In this document: positions 1 to 7,299 of the stretch, piece by piece
Numbering within the stretch: position 1 is the first letter of the stretch
How the letters are laid out: every line of letters starts with the position of its first letter
The notes under the pieces: model-generated
Told to the model about the DNA's origin: nothing
Databases searched by the model: none
Seen by the model: the letters and a program-made list of their open reading frames with translations, nothing else
Origin: an uncultured Clostridia bacterium
GTDB lineage: Bacteria > Bacillota > Clostridia > Christensenellales > UBA1242
Assembly: GCA_947626155.1 (NCBI GenBank)
Contig: CANQRC010000026.1
Location: 1 to 14,015 of the forward strand
Length of the DNA stretch: 14,015 nucleotides
Reading direction: 5' to 3'
Made by a program: the position numbers and the translations under genes

Positions 1-444
1 CTTTTTCGTCAGCCAAACTTCGGTGTTGTCATTTATAAGTTGCAAAAGGTCTCTGTCCCCCGAAACCAAAATGTTTTGTGTGGTCTTGTTTTGCGCCAGC
101 GTGCCAATGATGTCGTCGGCCTCAATGCCGGCAATTTCAAAAATTTTTATTCCCATTTTTCCAATCATGGATTTTATAACAGGAAACTGCGCCAGCAAAT
201 CCTCCGGCGTCTCTTTTCGCTTGGCCTTGTAGCCCTCATAGAGGTTGTTTCTAAAAGTTTTGCGCGCATGGTCAAAGGCAACCGCCAAATATTTTGGCTT
301 TTGCTCAACAATAAGTTTTACAATCAAATTTGCAAAGCCAAACACCGCCCCGGAAGGCTGCTTTTCGCGATTAGATAAATAGGGCATTGCGTAATATGCC
401 CTATTTGCCAAACTATTTCCGTCAATAATAATAAACTTTTCCAT
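1..444 (-). CDS. polA: DNA polymerase I, N-terminal 5'-3' exonuclease domain (partial, cut by window edge)
   Basis: The 148 visible residues are the start of DNA polymerase I, which removes RNA primers and fills gaps in replication and repair. They match the FEN-like 5' nuclease domain: IIIDGNSLANRAYYA at residues 5-19, VAFDHARKTFRN at 55-66 followed by YKAKRKETPEDL, GIEADDIIGTLA at 106-117 and LVSGDRDLLQLI at 126-137. The acidic metal ligands D8, D58, E108, D110, D111, D130 and D132 are all present, so the visible part looks catalytically intact. The reading frame is open to base 1, so the rest of the gene lies outside the window. It is unknown whether the 3'-5' exonuclease and polymerase domains follow. 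The start ATG at 442-444 has an AGAGAGG ribosome binding site just upstream. The gene follows a small membrane-protein gene on the same strand by 12 bases and probably shares its promoter. Confidence 0.93.
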   Translation of the reverse strand, partial: MEKFIIIDGNSLANRAYYAMPYLSNREKQPSGAVFGFANLIVKLIVEQKPKYLAVAFDHARKTFRNNLYEGYKAKRKETPEDLLAQFPVIKSMIGKMGIKIFEIAGIEADDIIGTLAQNKTTQNILVSGDRDLLQLINDNTEVWLTKK

Positions 445-456
445 TTTCCTCTCTTG

Positions 457-777
457 TTACAACAAAGGATTAACAAATGCCTTTCCACCAAACATCTTAT
501 AAACAAAATCTGGCGCGCAAAGCACAATTGCATAAATTACAATTGCTAAAATCAGCGCAATGAAGAACGCAGTTTTAAGTGGGCTTCCCGCAAAATTGAC
601 AAGCGCAAAGCAAAAGATGATTGCAATTCCGCCAAAGTTGACAATGATGTCAAAATAATCTTTAAAAGCGCCCATGTTTGGCTCCCAGGCCGTTTTGAGG
701 TCAACAATATTTACAATCAAAAAGCAAATGTAAACAATAGACAAAACTGACAAAACTGTATACAAAATCTTCTTCAT
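457..777 (-). CDS. Small three-helix membrane protein of unknown function
   Basis: This encodes a 106-residue hydrophobic protein that I do not recognise. Three membrane segments are visible: about residues 4-25 (ILYTVLSVLSIVYICFLIV), about 47-65 (IVNFGGIAIIFCFALVNFA) and about 70-90 (AFFIALILAIVIYAIVLCA). A short polar loop containing KTAWEPNMGAFKDYFD sits between the first two. The start at 777 (MKKILYT) is chosen because GGGGGA lies directly upstream. The frame stays open to 897, but those extra codons would run through a promoter and a terminator. The gene sits between the phage-derived operon and polA, and a promoter at 794-822 reads into it. It is therefore more likely part of the host polA transcription unit than the last phage gene. 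Its function cannot be read from the sequence. Confidence 0.75.
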   Translation of the reverse strand: MKKILYTVLSVLSIVYICFLIVNIVDLKTAWEPNMGAFKDYFDIIVNFGGIAIIFCFALVNFAGSPLKTAFFIALILAIVIYAIVLCAPDFVYKMFGGKAFVNPLL

Positions 778-793
778 AAGTCCCCCATAGGAT

Positions 794-822
794 ATAATAA
801 CATAAAAGCCATATAAATTCAA
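794..822 (-). promoter_or_regulatory. Sigma-A-type promoter for the membrane protein-polA unit
   Basis: On the minus strand a TTGAAT -35 box (817-822) and a TATTAT -10 box (794-799) are separated by exactly 17 bases. They lie 17 bases upstream of the start at 777, between the terminator of the phage operon and the membrane-protein gene. This lets polA be transcribed independently of the phage cassette. Confidence 0.65.
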
Positions 823-841
823 GAAAAATTCAAATAAAACA

Positions 842-876
842 CAAAAAAAGAACCGCCTAGAAATTTTAAGCGGTTC
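842..876 (-). terminator. Intrinsic terminator of the phage-derived operon
   Basis: Read on the minus strand, GAACCGC (870-876) pairs with GCGGTTC (850-856) around an AT-rich loop, and seven T residues follow (843-849). It lies 34 bases beyond the stop of the last holin-like gene, so it closes the phage cassette before the promoter of the polA unit. Confidence 0.85.
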
Positions 877-909
877 AATTTTTGTATAGTTATTCATTTT
901 GTTGCATTT

Positions 910-1188
910 TTATTCGTCTTCATTCTGTTCTTCAGAGCCGTCATCTTCACCTTGTTCGTTGTCATCAATTTCGTCAATGTCGTCACCAGAATTTGGCTTG
1001 TTGTTTTGAAGCGAAACTATGCCAAACACCGCCAAAAAGCCGGCAATTGACATCACGCAATCTTCAACAACCTCATTTTGAACTTGAAATCCAAACGCCT
1101 TTCCAAGCGAAGTCAAAAGCATGACAAGTGCAGACGACAAACTTAGCCAGAAGCCGTAAGATTTTATTCTTTTAAAGAAGTTCTTCAA
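910..1188 (-). CDS. Holin-like small membrane protein (phi LC3-type candidate)
   Basis: This 92-residue protein has two hydrophobic segments, about residues 12-34 (FWLSLSSALVMLLTSLGKAF) and 44-62 (CVMSIAGFLAVFGIVSL), followed by a strongly acidic tail from about residue 66. The arrangement FWL..S.ALV.LL..LG.AFG then a second helix ending in GIV resembles the phi LC3-type phage holins, which open the membrane at lysis. This match is from memory of the family pattern. The start is a TTG at 1188, chosen because GGAGG lies 6 bases upstream inside the preceding gene, so translation is coupled (17-base overlap). The acidic tail (about 13 D/E in the last 27 residues) is unusual, as holin tails are usually basic. 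No endolysin gene is next to it. Confidence 0.6.
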   Translation of the reverse strand: MKNFFKRIKSYGFWLSLSSALVMLLTSLGKAFGFQVQNEVVEDCVMSIAGFLAVFGIVSLQNNKPNSGDDIDEIDDNEQGEDDGSEEQNEDE

Positions 1189-1405
1189 TTTCGTCCTCCA
1201 TTTTAAGTTGCTCTTTTATGTCGGAAATATCTTGCTTAACATCATCCAAAGTTTGAAGGCTGTCAGTCAGCGTTTCAATTGTTTTTAGGTATTTATTTTC
1301 CCTTTTTGAACTGTCTTTCAGTTGGTAGAAAAACAAAAACACAAACAGTGTCGCAAAAATTCCATTGCTGACAACAATGCTTATAATCTCATTCCAAATT
1401 TCCAC
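1172..1405 (-). CDS. BhlA/UviB-type holin-like protein
   Basis: This 77-residue protein has one N-terminal membrane segment (about residues 8-27, IVVSNGIFATLFVFLFFYQL) followed by a charged helix (KDSSKRENKYLKTIETLTDSL). This is the layout of the BhlA/UviB family of bacteriocin and phage holin-like proteins, in which a short helix precedes a coiled coil with the K..KREEKY pattern. In that family the protein permeabilises or anchors to the membrane during phage or bacteriocin release. The start is a GTG at 1405 with only a weak AAGG upstream. A 93-base gap separates it from the preceding tail gene, the largest gap inside the operon. It overlaps the following holin-like gene by 17 bases and carries that gene's ribosome binding site. 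Confidence 0.75.
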   Translation of the reverse strand: MEIWNEIISIVVSNGIFATLFVFLFFYQLKDSSKRENKYLKTIETLTDSLQTLDDVKQDISDIKEQLKMEDEIEELL

Positions 1406-1472
1406 AATCTTGCCTTGAAAGATAATATTTTATAGTGTGCAAGTCCCCTGTGTTTGCCGCCCTCACAAGGCG

Positions 1473-1488
1473 TTTTGACTTGTCAAAA
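1473..1488. promoter_or_regulatory. Perfect 16-bp palindrome in the tail-holin gap
   Basis: TTTTGACTTGTCAAAA contains a perfect 7-bp inverted repeat around a 2-base centre. It lies 11 bases after the stop of the propeller-like tail gene and 68 bases before the BhlA-type gene. It could be an operator or the stem of a weak attenuator. No T-tract follows directly on the minus strand, so it is not called a terminator. Function unknown. Confidence 0.35.
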
Positions 1489-1498
1489 AATTTTACTT

Positions 1499-2998
1499 TC
1501 ATGACATCACATCAAACAAAATCAGTGGCTTTTGAATGAAGCACTCCTGCCTATCTGTGAAAAATTCAAATTGGAAATTCTTCCCATAAACACTGACGCT
1601 CAGCCTCTGCTCGTCTTCCTTGCCGTCAAAATCAAAAACCTTTTCTTCTTCATCAGAAGAAATTCTAACTTTGCAAGGAAAATGGGTTGTCAAAACAATT
1701 TCTTTTATTCTTTTTCTTTTTGACTTAACCCCCAAATCGGTTTCAAAGGAAGTCCAACTTTTTTGCGTTGCACTGCCAAAAACAGAGCCAGAATTTGTTA
1801 AAAATCCAACTTTTTGGGTGTAAACTGTATTGAAGCAAGCGCAAAGTTCGTTCATAAAAGGCGTGTCAATTGGCAGGAGTTTCAAAACGTCCACTCCTCG
1901 ACACAAGTTGAGCGCCAAAGTGTCAATGTCAATCTCAAAAAGGACATTGTTCACATAGTCTCCACTCTCGCAACCCACCTTCAAGCCATCATCAAAATTG
2001 CATCTGCTTGCAAGATAGAATTTCCCATTTAAACACGCGCAAGTTGCATGCTCGTTGTCAAGTTCTTTTAAATAAACGTCATACTCCTGGCAGATTTTCC
2101 TAACAGAGTTTCCGTTAAAGGCATAAAGCCCGTCACGCGTCATAAAGAAAATTCTATCTCCACAAACACACACTGTATTTTCAAAAATTTTTGATGGACA
2201 GTTGTATAAATGAGTGAAAGAAAAGTCGTCTTTTGTGGTGTAGATTGAAAGTTTTGTAATGCCAAAATCTCTGAATAAATATACATAATCATTAAAAGCA
2301 ACAACTTTGTTGAAAGAGCCAATATTGTCCAAAAATTCTATTGTAGAATTGGCGCTATCGTCCCATTTCAGCAAATCTTTGTTTTTAGTGTAAACAAGAG
2401 TGTTTCGGTTTGTATTTGTTATTCCAAAAAAGCTGTCATAGTGAACAGCGCAGGAAATCATAGGTGGCACATTTTTGTAAATCCCGTTTACATCGGTCAA
2501 AAAAGCCACCATGCCTCCCGTGGTAAAGAAAAGGCTTGCATCCTTGTTGTTTATCCTGTAAGAGCACTGCAAAGTTGGATAGGACGGCAAAGTGTATTGC
2601 TGAAAAAGCATTCCGTCAAGTTCATCAATAAGCACAACGCCCCACAGCCTGTTTTGAGTGTCAATGGCATAAAGATTGTATGAAAAGGCGTTTTCGTCCT
2701 CATAGAACCAGCGGTTTGTCCAAATTCCGCAAACTTTGTCCACCTTTTTAGAGAAGTCAATTTTGTGCCTCTCGTTTGGCTTATCCAAACTTGCGGGAAC
2801 TTCAAAGTCCTTAAAGCCCAGCCCGGTTTTAAGCGCGCCATCAAGATAGGTCAAGTTGTGAAAAGACTTACACTGCCTCGCGTCACAAACTTGATCATCT
2901 TTATTTGATGTCACGCCCTGGTCAAAAATCGAAAAAACAAGATTTTTTTCGGTGATTTTTCTGTGCTTTTTAAGATTTTTGTAAAAAATCAAAGCCAT
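1499..2998 (-). CDS. Phage tail/nozzle-like structural protein with beta-propeller character
   Basis: This 499-residue protein lies directly after the connector genes. Residues about 90-370 are rich in short beta-strand repeats of the kind VVAFNDYVYLFRD, CVCGDRIFFMTRDGLYAFNG and CLNGKFYLASRC, each pairing a hydrophobic strand with an aromatic strand, as in blades of a beta-propeller. Tail proteins of short-tailed phages that attach below the head-tail adaptor (T7 gp12 nozzle, P22 gp10) carry propellers. The position and fold pattern therefore suggest a tail tube or hub protein. The C-terminal 80 residues are a separate beta-rich segment (KVRISSDEEEKVFDFDG, then FQFEFFTDRQECFIQKPL). The start ATG at 2998 has GAGGAG directly upstream and overlaps the previous stop by 10 bases. 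The assignment is inferred from layout and repeat pattern, not from a sequence match. Confidence 0.5.
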   Translation of the reverse strand: MALIFYKNLKKHRKITEKNLVFSIFDQGVTSNKDDQVCDARQCKSFHNLTYLDGALKTGLGFKDFEVPASLDKPNERHKIDFSKKVDKVCGIWTNRWFYEDENAFSYNLYAIDTQNRLWGVVLIDELDGMLFQQYTLPSYPTLQCSYRINNKDASLFFTTGGMVAFLTDVNGIYKNVPPMISCAVHYDSFFGITNTNRNTLVYTKNKDLLKWDDSANSTIEFLDNIGSFNKVVAFNDYVYLFRDFGITKLSIYTTKDDFSFTHLYNCPSKIFENTVCVCGDRIFFMTRDGLYAFNGNSVRKICQEYDVYLKELDNEHATCACLNGKFYLASRCNFDDGLKVGCESGDYVNNVLFEIDIDTLALNLCRGVDVLKLLPIDTPFMNELCACFNTVYTQKVGFLTNSGSVFGSATQKSWTSFETDLGVKSKRKRIKEIVLTTHFPCKVRISSDEEEKVFDFDGKEDEQRLSVSVYGKNFQFEFFTDRQECFIQKPLILFDVMS

Positions 2999-3543
2999 CT
3001 CCTCTTTGGAAGAGTATGCTCGCCCATTTTTCTTGAGAGCATAAACAAACTTTGTTTAAATCTCTCTTCCCAAACTTCGCAGTCAAGCCCGTCAATCAAA
3101 AGATATTCGCTTGCAACGCCGTAGGCAAAAATTCTTGCCGTAAGACCGGAAAATGCCTCAACTGTGTCTTCAAGCGAAAGAGGCTGGGGCAGAAAACTGT
3201 AAACAACGCTCTTTGCCTTTCCAAAAACTTCCACAAAATCAGGGAAGAGTTTAAACTTCAAATTCATTCCAAAGCGGTTTTTAATTTCATAAATGTGAAC
3301 AACCTTTTTAGATAAACTTGAATAACTTAAAATCTCCCCTTTTGCTTCAACTTCCTCTTTTGTAAGATAAGGCAAATAGTCGCTTGCAATTTCCTCGTTC
3401 ACAAGGTTGAAGCACCTGACCATCGTGTCCAGTTTCTCTTGCTCGCGCTTTGTAAAACTGCCCTCGCCCGCGTTAAGGGATGCAAAAAGTTCCTTTTCTC
3501 CAACAAATTCACAAACCAATTTTAAGATATCTTTAACTGTCAT
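2989..3543 (-). CDS. Head-tail adaptor-like phage protein
   Basis: This encodes a 184-residue, largely helical soluble protein. An N-terminal helical stretch (MTVKDILKLVCEFVGEKEL) and a second one (EQEKLDTMVRCFNLVNEEIA) lead into a short beta segment around residues 70-110. A C-terminal helical region follows (TARIFAYGVASEYLLIDGLD, then WEERFKQSLFMLSRK). An alpha-helical bundle with a small central beta part, coded between the capsid gene and the tail tube gene, is the usual profile of head-tail adaptors of short-tailed phages (T7 gp11 / P22 gp4 position). The function is inferred from order and secondary-structure pattern. The ATG at 3543 has AAGGAG upstream and overlaps the previous stop by 11 bases, indicating coupled translation. 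Confidence 0.5.
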   Translation of the reverse strand: MTVKDILKLVCEFVGEKELFASLNAGEGSFTKREQEKLDTMVRCFNLVNEEIASDYLPYLTKEEVEAKGEILSYSSLSKKVVHIYEIKNRFGMNLKFKLFPDFVEVFGKAKSVVYSFLPQPLSLEDTVEAFSGLTARIFAYGVASEYLLIDGLDCEVWEERFKQSLFMLSRKMGEHTLPKRRWL

Positions 3544-3853
3544 AGAGTTTCTCCTTAAAGTTGTTTAAAACTTCTTTTGCGGCCGCCACTTCGCGTCTTG
3601 AATTCTCTTCATCAATCATCCTAAAAATTTCGTCACTGTTTTGAACCCTTGTTTTAAGCGCCAGCGTCACAGTTCTCTCGTCCAGCGTATCATATGGAAT
3701 TGTCAAACAATAGGTCTTCTTTGGCTGGTCGTGACTGTGAAGTTCAAAGGTGTTTTTGTCAAGGTTTCTCACAACAAAATAACTTTTATCAATTGATTTC
3801 AGCCGTTCAATAATGCCCAGGCAGTCACTTTCAATTTCAAACAACTTTCTCAT
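3533..3853 (-). CDS. Small phage protein downstream of the capsid gene, function unknown
   Basis: This 106-residue protein has an N-terminal mixed alpha/beta part containing FVVRNLDKNTFELHSHDQ and TYCLTIPYDTLDERTVT, and a charged C-terminal helix (IDEENSRREVAAAKEVLNNF). It lies between the major capsid gene (12 bases after its stop) and the adaptor-like gene (11-base overlap). Small genes at this point in tailed-phage morphogenesis operons often encode capsid decoration or connector factors, but no signature here decides between them. An AGAGG site precedes the ATG at 3853. Confidence 0.55.
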   Translation of the reverse strand: MRKLFEIESDCLGIIERLKSIDKSYFVVRNLDKNTFELHSHDQPKKTYCLTIPYDTLDERTVTLALKTRVQNSDEIFRMIDEENSRREVAAAKEVLNNFKEKLYDS

Positions 3854-3865
3854 ATTTTTGCCTCT

Positions 3866-5014
3866 TTATTCGCCCAATGTAGTTTTGAGGTTTGTAACAT
3901 GACCAACTCCAGATGGCTTATGGCAAAGAAGCTCGGTGTATTTAACAAGCGTAGCGCCAAAAGAAGCCTTTGTTGGGCTTTGTTTCAAAATTCTGCCGCC
4001 CTCGTCTTCAAGCCACTTCCAATCGCCAAGTTCATAGAACATAAAGTCGTCAGTGTTAAGGAAATAGCACTCGCCGTCGTCAACACTTCTTGTTGGAACA
4101 ATAGGGGTTCCAAAGTGAGTGATAACTTTTGCGCCGTCTTCCAAAGTTGTGTATTCAACGTTCTTGTTGTAAACTTTCAAATAGTTTTGATAAAGCCTTT
4201 TAAGTTTGTAAGAGCAGTTGATAAAGTTTACAGCCGTTCCGTCCATTTCAAGGTCGTCAATGATGCTTTGAACAAAGTCCTCATCAAAAGCCTCGTCGCT
4301 TGCAGTGTAATTCTTGGCATTCATAACAGGGAAATTTGTTCTGTTAACGCCATAGAGGTCTCCTGTGCCAACAATGGCTTTAAGGCCTGTTATTTCGCAG
4401 TCTTTCGAGCCAGAAAGGTAAATCTTGTCGCCCTCAGTTATGCTTTCCTGTGTGTCAAGCACAATTTTGTTTGTTGCATAATCAACGCTCTTAACATAAA
4501 CATGGTTTGTTGTCTTAGAGCCGGTGATGTCAACATACATTCCTGCTGCAATGCTGCCTGCGTTGTCAACAGTCACTGCCCCGTCAGAGGTTTTAACTGT
4601 TGCAAGAAGGCCGCTTCCGTCGCCGTAAAGCATTCTTGAAAGGTTGAAAATGCTTGCTTTCAAAAGGCTGTCCATTCCGTCTTGCAGAAGGTTTACAAAA
4701 GAGTTAACATCTGTTGAAGAGCAGCGAATAGCCTTGTCGCTTATTTCAAATCTTCCAAACAAGTTTTTAAGTGGAGCAACAAAGGAAAGATAAGGTGTGT
4801 TTACGCCTTCTGGAAGGTCACTTGTTTCCTCTCCTGCCATAATTCCGCCGTTGATTCCAATTGGAGCAACAACGCGAACTTCTTTTCCCACAATGTTTCT
4901 TGTGCTTCTTCTAATTCTGCCGTACAGTGGGTTTGTTTTTGTGTTTATTTGGTCAGCAATAACTCCCAAGTAAACATCTTTAAGCACGTTTTCAGCGCTT
5001 TTTAATGTAATCAT
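3866..5014 (-). CDS. Phage major capsid protein (HK97-fold type)
   Basis: The 382-residue protein has the size and layout of an HK97-fold major capsid protein, the subunit that builds the icosahedral shell. An N-terminal arm (residues 1-45) leads to a beta-rich stretch (KEVRVVAPIGINGGIMAGEE) and to PYLSFVAPLKNLFGRFEISDKAI. The long spine helix follows (FVNLLQDGMDSLLKASIFNL). A glycine- and valine-rich insertion of about 60 residues (about 143-205, DGAVTVDNAGSIAAGMYVDI and following) looks like an extra surface domain. The C-terminal part includes GTAVNFINCSYKLKRLYQNY, HFGTPIVPTR and a final beta-strand region. It lies directly downstream of the scaffold gene, as expected. The ATG at 5014 has AAGGAG upstream. 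The frame is intact, so shell assembly may still be possible. Confidence 0.85.
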   Translation of the reverse strand: MITLKSAENVLKDVYLGVIADQINTKTNPLYGRIRRSTRNIVGKEVRVVAPIGINGGIMAGEETSDLPEGVNTPYLSFVAPLKNLFGRFEISDKAIRCSSTDVNSFVNLLQDGMDSLLKASIFNLSRMLYGDGSGLLATVKTSDGAVTVDNAGSIAAGMYVDITGSKTTNHVYVKSVDYATNKIVLDTQESITEGDKIYLSGSKDCEITGLKAIVGTGDLYGVNRTNFPVMNAKNYTASDEAFDEDFVQSIIDDLEMDGTAVNFINCSYKLKRLYQNYLKVYNKNVEYTTLEDGAKVITHFGTPIVPTRSVDDGECYFLNTDDFMFYELGDWKWLEDEGGRILKQSPTKASFGATLVKYTELLCHKPSGVGHVTNLKTTLGE

Positions 5015-5024
5015 AATTTTCTCC

Positions 5025-5654
5025 TTAATCTAAAAGATTCAGCACCACCTTTTTTGCCTCTTCAAAGGTGTCGGGCTTTTTTATGGTTGGTTTAGTCACC
5101 CGCTCTCCACCTTTTGAAGAGATGACAATAGGCGTGCCTTTATACGCAAGTTGTTTCATATAATTTTCAACAACCATCTTTTGTAATTCATTGTCATTTA
5201 ATATTAAGTTTTGAACAATTGGCTCTTTGGCACGGTTTGAGCTTGTCAGTTTTTCATACAAAAGCCCCGCCCAAGCCTTGTCAAAGCCAGCCACATCTTT
5301 TTTGAGAGCCTCGTCACTCTCAACACGCTGACGAATTTCGTCTGCATATAAAGCCGCCTCAGAATTTCTAGAAAGGAACGACTTAAAGCCCTCTTCAAAC
5401 AAATCGGTTTCTTTATTCGTTTTGTCTTTTTCAAGTTCTGATAATCTTTGGCTTTTTCTTGTAAATTCGGCTTGAAGATTGTTGTAGGCGTCATACAAGT
5501 CACTTACACTCTTAAATTTCCCTAAAGGTCCGCCCTTTTCTGCTTCACTCGTGACGTCCTCACAAGCCTCTTCTGCCTCTGGAGAGCCCGCTTCGTTTTC
5601 TTCCAAGGAAGTTTCAACGCTTTGTGGTTGTTCTCCAATAAAATCTTCTTCCAT
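5025..5654 (-). CDS. Phage capsid scaffolding protein
   Basis: This 209-residue, highly charged and mostly helical protein is coded between portal and major capsid genes, the standard position of a scaffold. The first 45 residues are very acidic (EENEAGSPEAEEACEDVTSE). Next comes the conserved stretch LGKFKSVSDLYDAYNNLQAE with FTRKSQRLSELEKDK, which I recognise from scaffold proteins of Firmicutes phages. The C-terminus is basic then helical (GGERVTKPTIKKPDTFEEAK), consistent with the capsid-binding tail of scaffolds. Scaffolds fill the procapsid interior and direct shell curvature before leaving or being cleaved. The start at 5654 lies next to AAAGGAG. The previous gene ends within that ribosome binding region, so translation is coupled. 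Confidence 0.75.
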   Translation of the reverse strand: MEEDFIGEQPQSVETSLEENEAGSPEAEEACEDVTSEAEKGGPLGKFKSVSDLYDAYNNLQAEFTRKSQRLSELEKDKTNKETDLFEEGFKSFLSRNSEAALYADEIRQRVESDEALKKDVAGFDKAWAGLLYEKLTSSNRAKEPIVQNLILNDNELQKMVVENYMKQLAYKGTPIVISSKGGERVTKPTIKKPDTFEEAKKVVLNLLD

Positions 5655-5655
5655 A

Positions 5656-7299
5656 TTATTCTCCTTTGAATTTTTTGTGTTCTCTTATGTGCTTTAAAAA
5701 GTTTTCTTCAATCTTTTTGTCAACATCTGCGGAGTATAAATTTTTGAGCATATATGCAATGTGTTGATTTATATGCAAATCGTGCTGGTCAATCTCTTTA
5801 ACGGAGACTTCTTTGCCTCCGCTCATGGCAACATTTTCCGCATCCGCATTTTTGATGTGCAGGTCGTTGAGGTCAACGGATGACTCCCAAATGCCAAAGC
5901 CCAAATTCTCCAAAATCTTCGACTTCATAGAATTTGAAATCTTGCCGTTCTCGTCCGCAAGAAGGCCTCTGTCCAAAAGTGAGAAGAGCATATTTCTTCT
6001 TTGAGGCAAAGTGTCGTTGGTCTCGCTGTTTGTGTCAAACTGAACATCGTCGCTTGAAATGTCGCTGCCTCTAAAATAAGAGATGTCCAAATTTCCGTTT
6101 TCGCCCACAATTTTAATAAGCCTTGGGAAGGTGGCGTATTGTTTGTAAAGCCTCAAAATATGCTTTGCCATGCTCTTAATGGCGTTTTTCATGCTGTCGG
6201 TTGTAAATTTCAGCCTTGTTTCATTTTCGTCAATCAAAAGTTCAAGCGCAACGCCGCTCATTGCCGACACGCTTTCCATAGTTCCAATATCACTTGTGCC
6301 GCTCAGAGAGAAGAATTCTTTTAAAAGCCTCTCTTCCTCTTTCTCAAAGTCGGTAGGCACTTGCTCGCCGCCCAAGAATTCTGGCGCAGTTGCGCCCTGC
6401 CTATAAACCAAAATCTTCCCCGGCGCCAAGCCCTCTTCTTCAAGGTTGTCAATGTCCACGCTTCCGTCCTCAACGGCTAGCACGCCCATGGTGAGCCTGT
6501 TTAAATATTCGTGCTTGCGGTTTTTAACGGCGTTAAATGCGCGCTGAACAGGAATAAGCCTGTCAATCATGCTCACGCCCCAAAAACTTCCAATTTCCTC
6601 GTTGCAAATTTGCTTGACGAATGGAAATTCTCTCTTGCCGTCAACTCCGTTTATGTAAGGCATTTCGCCGTCATACACAAGTTTGTCGCCCGCTATGATA
6701 ATCAATCTGCCATTTGGAAGCTCCTCATTTGGTTTTATGTATTTTTCAAGCACAATTGCGCTGTCTTTCTTGGTTGTCTCAACAAGTTTTGTGGCAAGCC
6801 CATAATATCCAAGCCCGCCCAAAGACGCCTTTGCCCCGTCAAGAGAATAAACGTTTATGTCTTTCCCCTCAACCTCAACTCCAAAGTCGTGCTTAATCTG
6901 CTCTGCCGAATAAACCCTTGCGTGAATTATGCTTTCGCAGTCCTCCAAACTCTGATGAGTGCAACTGTCGGGATAAATCTCAAAAGGCGAGCAAACCGAA
7001 ATGTCCACGTCTCCCGTCTTAATCTTTCTTCCGTCTTCCTCAACTGCCACAACCTGCCCAAGATTTGAGTTCCACGAAATTTTATAAAAACTTGTTCCGC
7101 AAATTTCGCTCCACATGGTGGCTTGGTTGATTTTAGAAGTCAGGTCCATTTTGTTTGAAACGGAACTTAAAATTTTCTTCCCAACTTTTGCAGTGTAGAT
7201 GTCCTCTTCGTCGTTTGTGGCTGGCACAACGTGCATTTTTGGCTTGATGTTTTGGCTTGCAGTTTCTAGCGCGTCTAATGATATCCTTTTCCTTTTCAT
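5656..7299 (-). CDS. Phage portal protein, main C-terminal part (split gene)
   Basis: This 547-residue reading frame carries most of a P22-type portal, the dodecameric ring through which DNA enters the capsid. Recognisable parts are KPKMHVVPATNDEEDIYTAK near the N-terminus, IYPDSCTHQSLEDCESIIHA, EIGSFWGVSMIDRLIPVQRA with FNAVKNRKHEYLNRLTMGVL, GKILVYRQGATAPEF and SGTSDIGTMESVSAMSGVAL with ELLIDENETRLKFTTDSMKN. The N-terminal portal segment lies in a separate frame at 7296-7538. The two frames overlap by the 4 bases ATGA. No ribosome binding site precedes the ATG at 7299. It is therefore either reached by termination-reinitiation or separated from the upstream part by a one-base indel. Adding one A in the AAA run before the TGA would fuse the frames. 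Confidence 0.82.
   Translation of the reverse strand: MKRKRISLDALETASQNIKPKMHVVPATNDEEDIYTAKVGKKILSSVSNKMDLTSKINQATMWSEICGTSFYKISWNSNLGQVVAVEEDGRKIKTGDVDISVCSPFEIYPDSCTHQSLEDCESIIHARVYSAEQIKHDFGVEVEGKDINVYSLDGAKASLGGLGYYGLATKLVETTKKDSAIVLEKYIKPNEELPNGRLIIIAGDKLVYDGEMPYINGVDGKREFPFVKQICNEEIGSFWGVSMIDRLIPVQRAFNAVKNRKHEYLNRLTMGVLAVEDGSVDIDNLEEEGLAPGKILVYRQGATAPEFLGGEQVPTDFEKEEERLLKEFFSLSGTSDIGTMESVSAMSGVALELLIDENETRLKFTTDSMKNAIKSMAKHILRLYKQYATFPRLIKIVGENGNLDISYFRGSDISSDDVQFDTNSETNDTLPQRRNMLFSLLDRGLLADENGKISNSMKSKILENLGFGIWESSVDLNDLHIKNADAENVAMSGGKEVSVKEIDQHDLHINQHIAYMLKNLYSADVDKKIEENFLKHIREHKKFKGE

Noticed and set aside
778..897. N-terminal extension of the small membrane protein starting MNNYTKIE
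   Set aside because: The extra codons pass through the phage-operon terminator and the polA-unit promoter; the start at 777 has a good ribosome binding site.
3899..4639. 246-residue open frame on the plus strand
   Set aside because: It is the antisense shadow of the major capsid gene, with no ribosome binding site and no recognisable domain.
6511..7068. 185-residue open frame on the plus strand
   Set aside because: It is antisense to the portal gene, which has clear family motifs.
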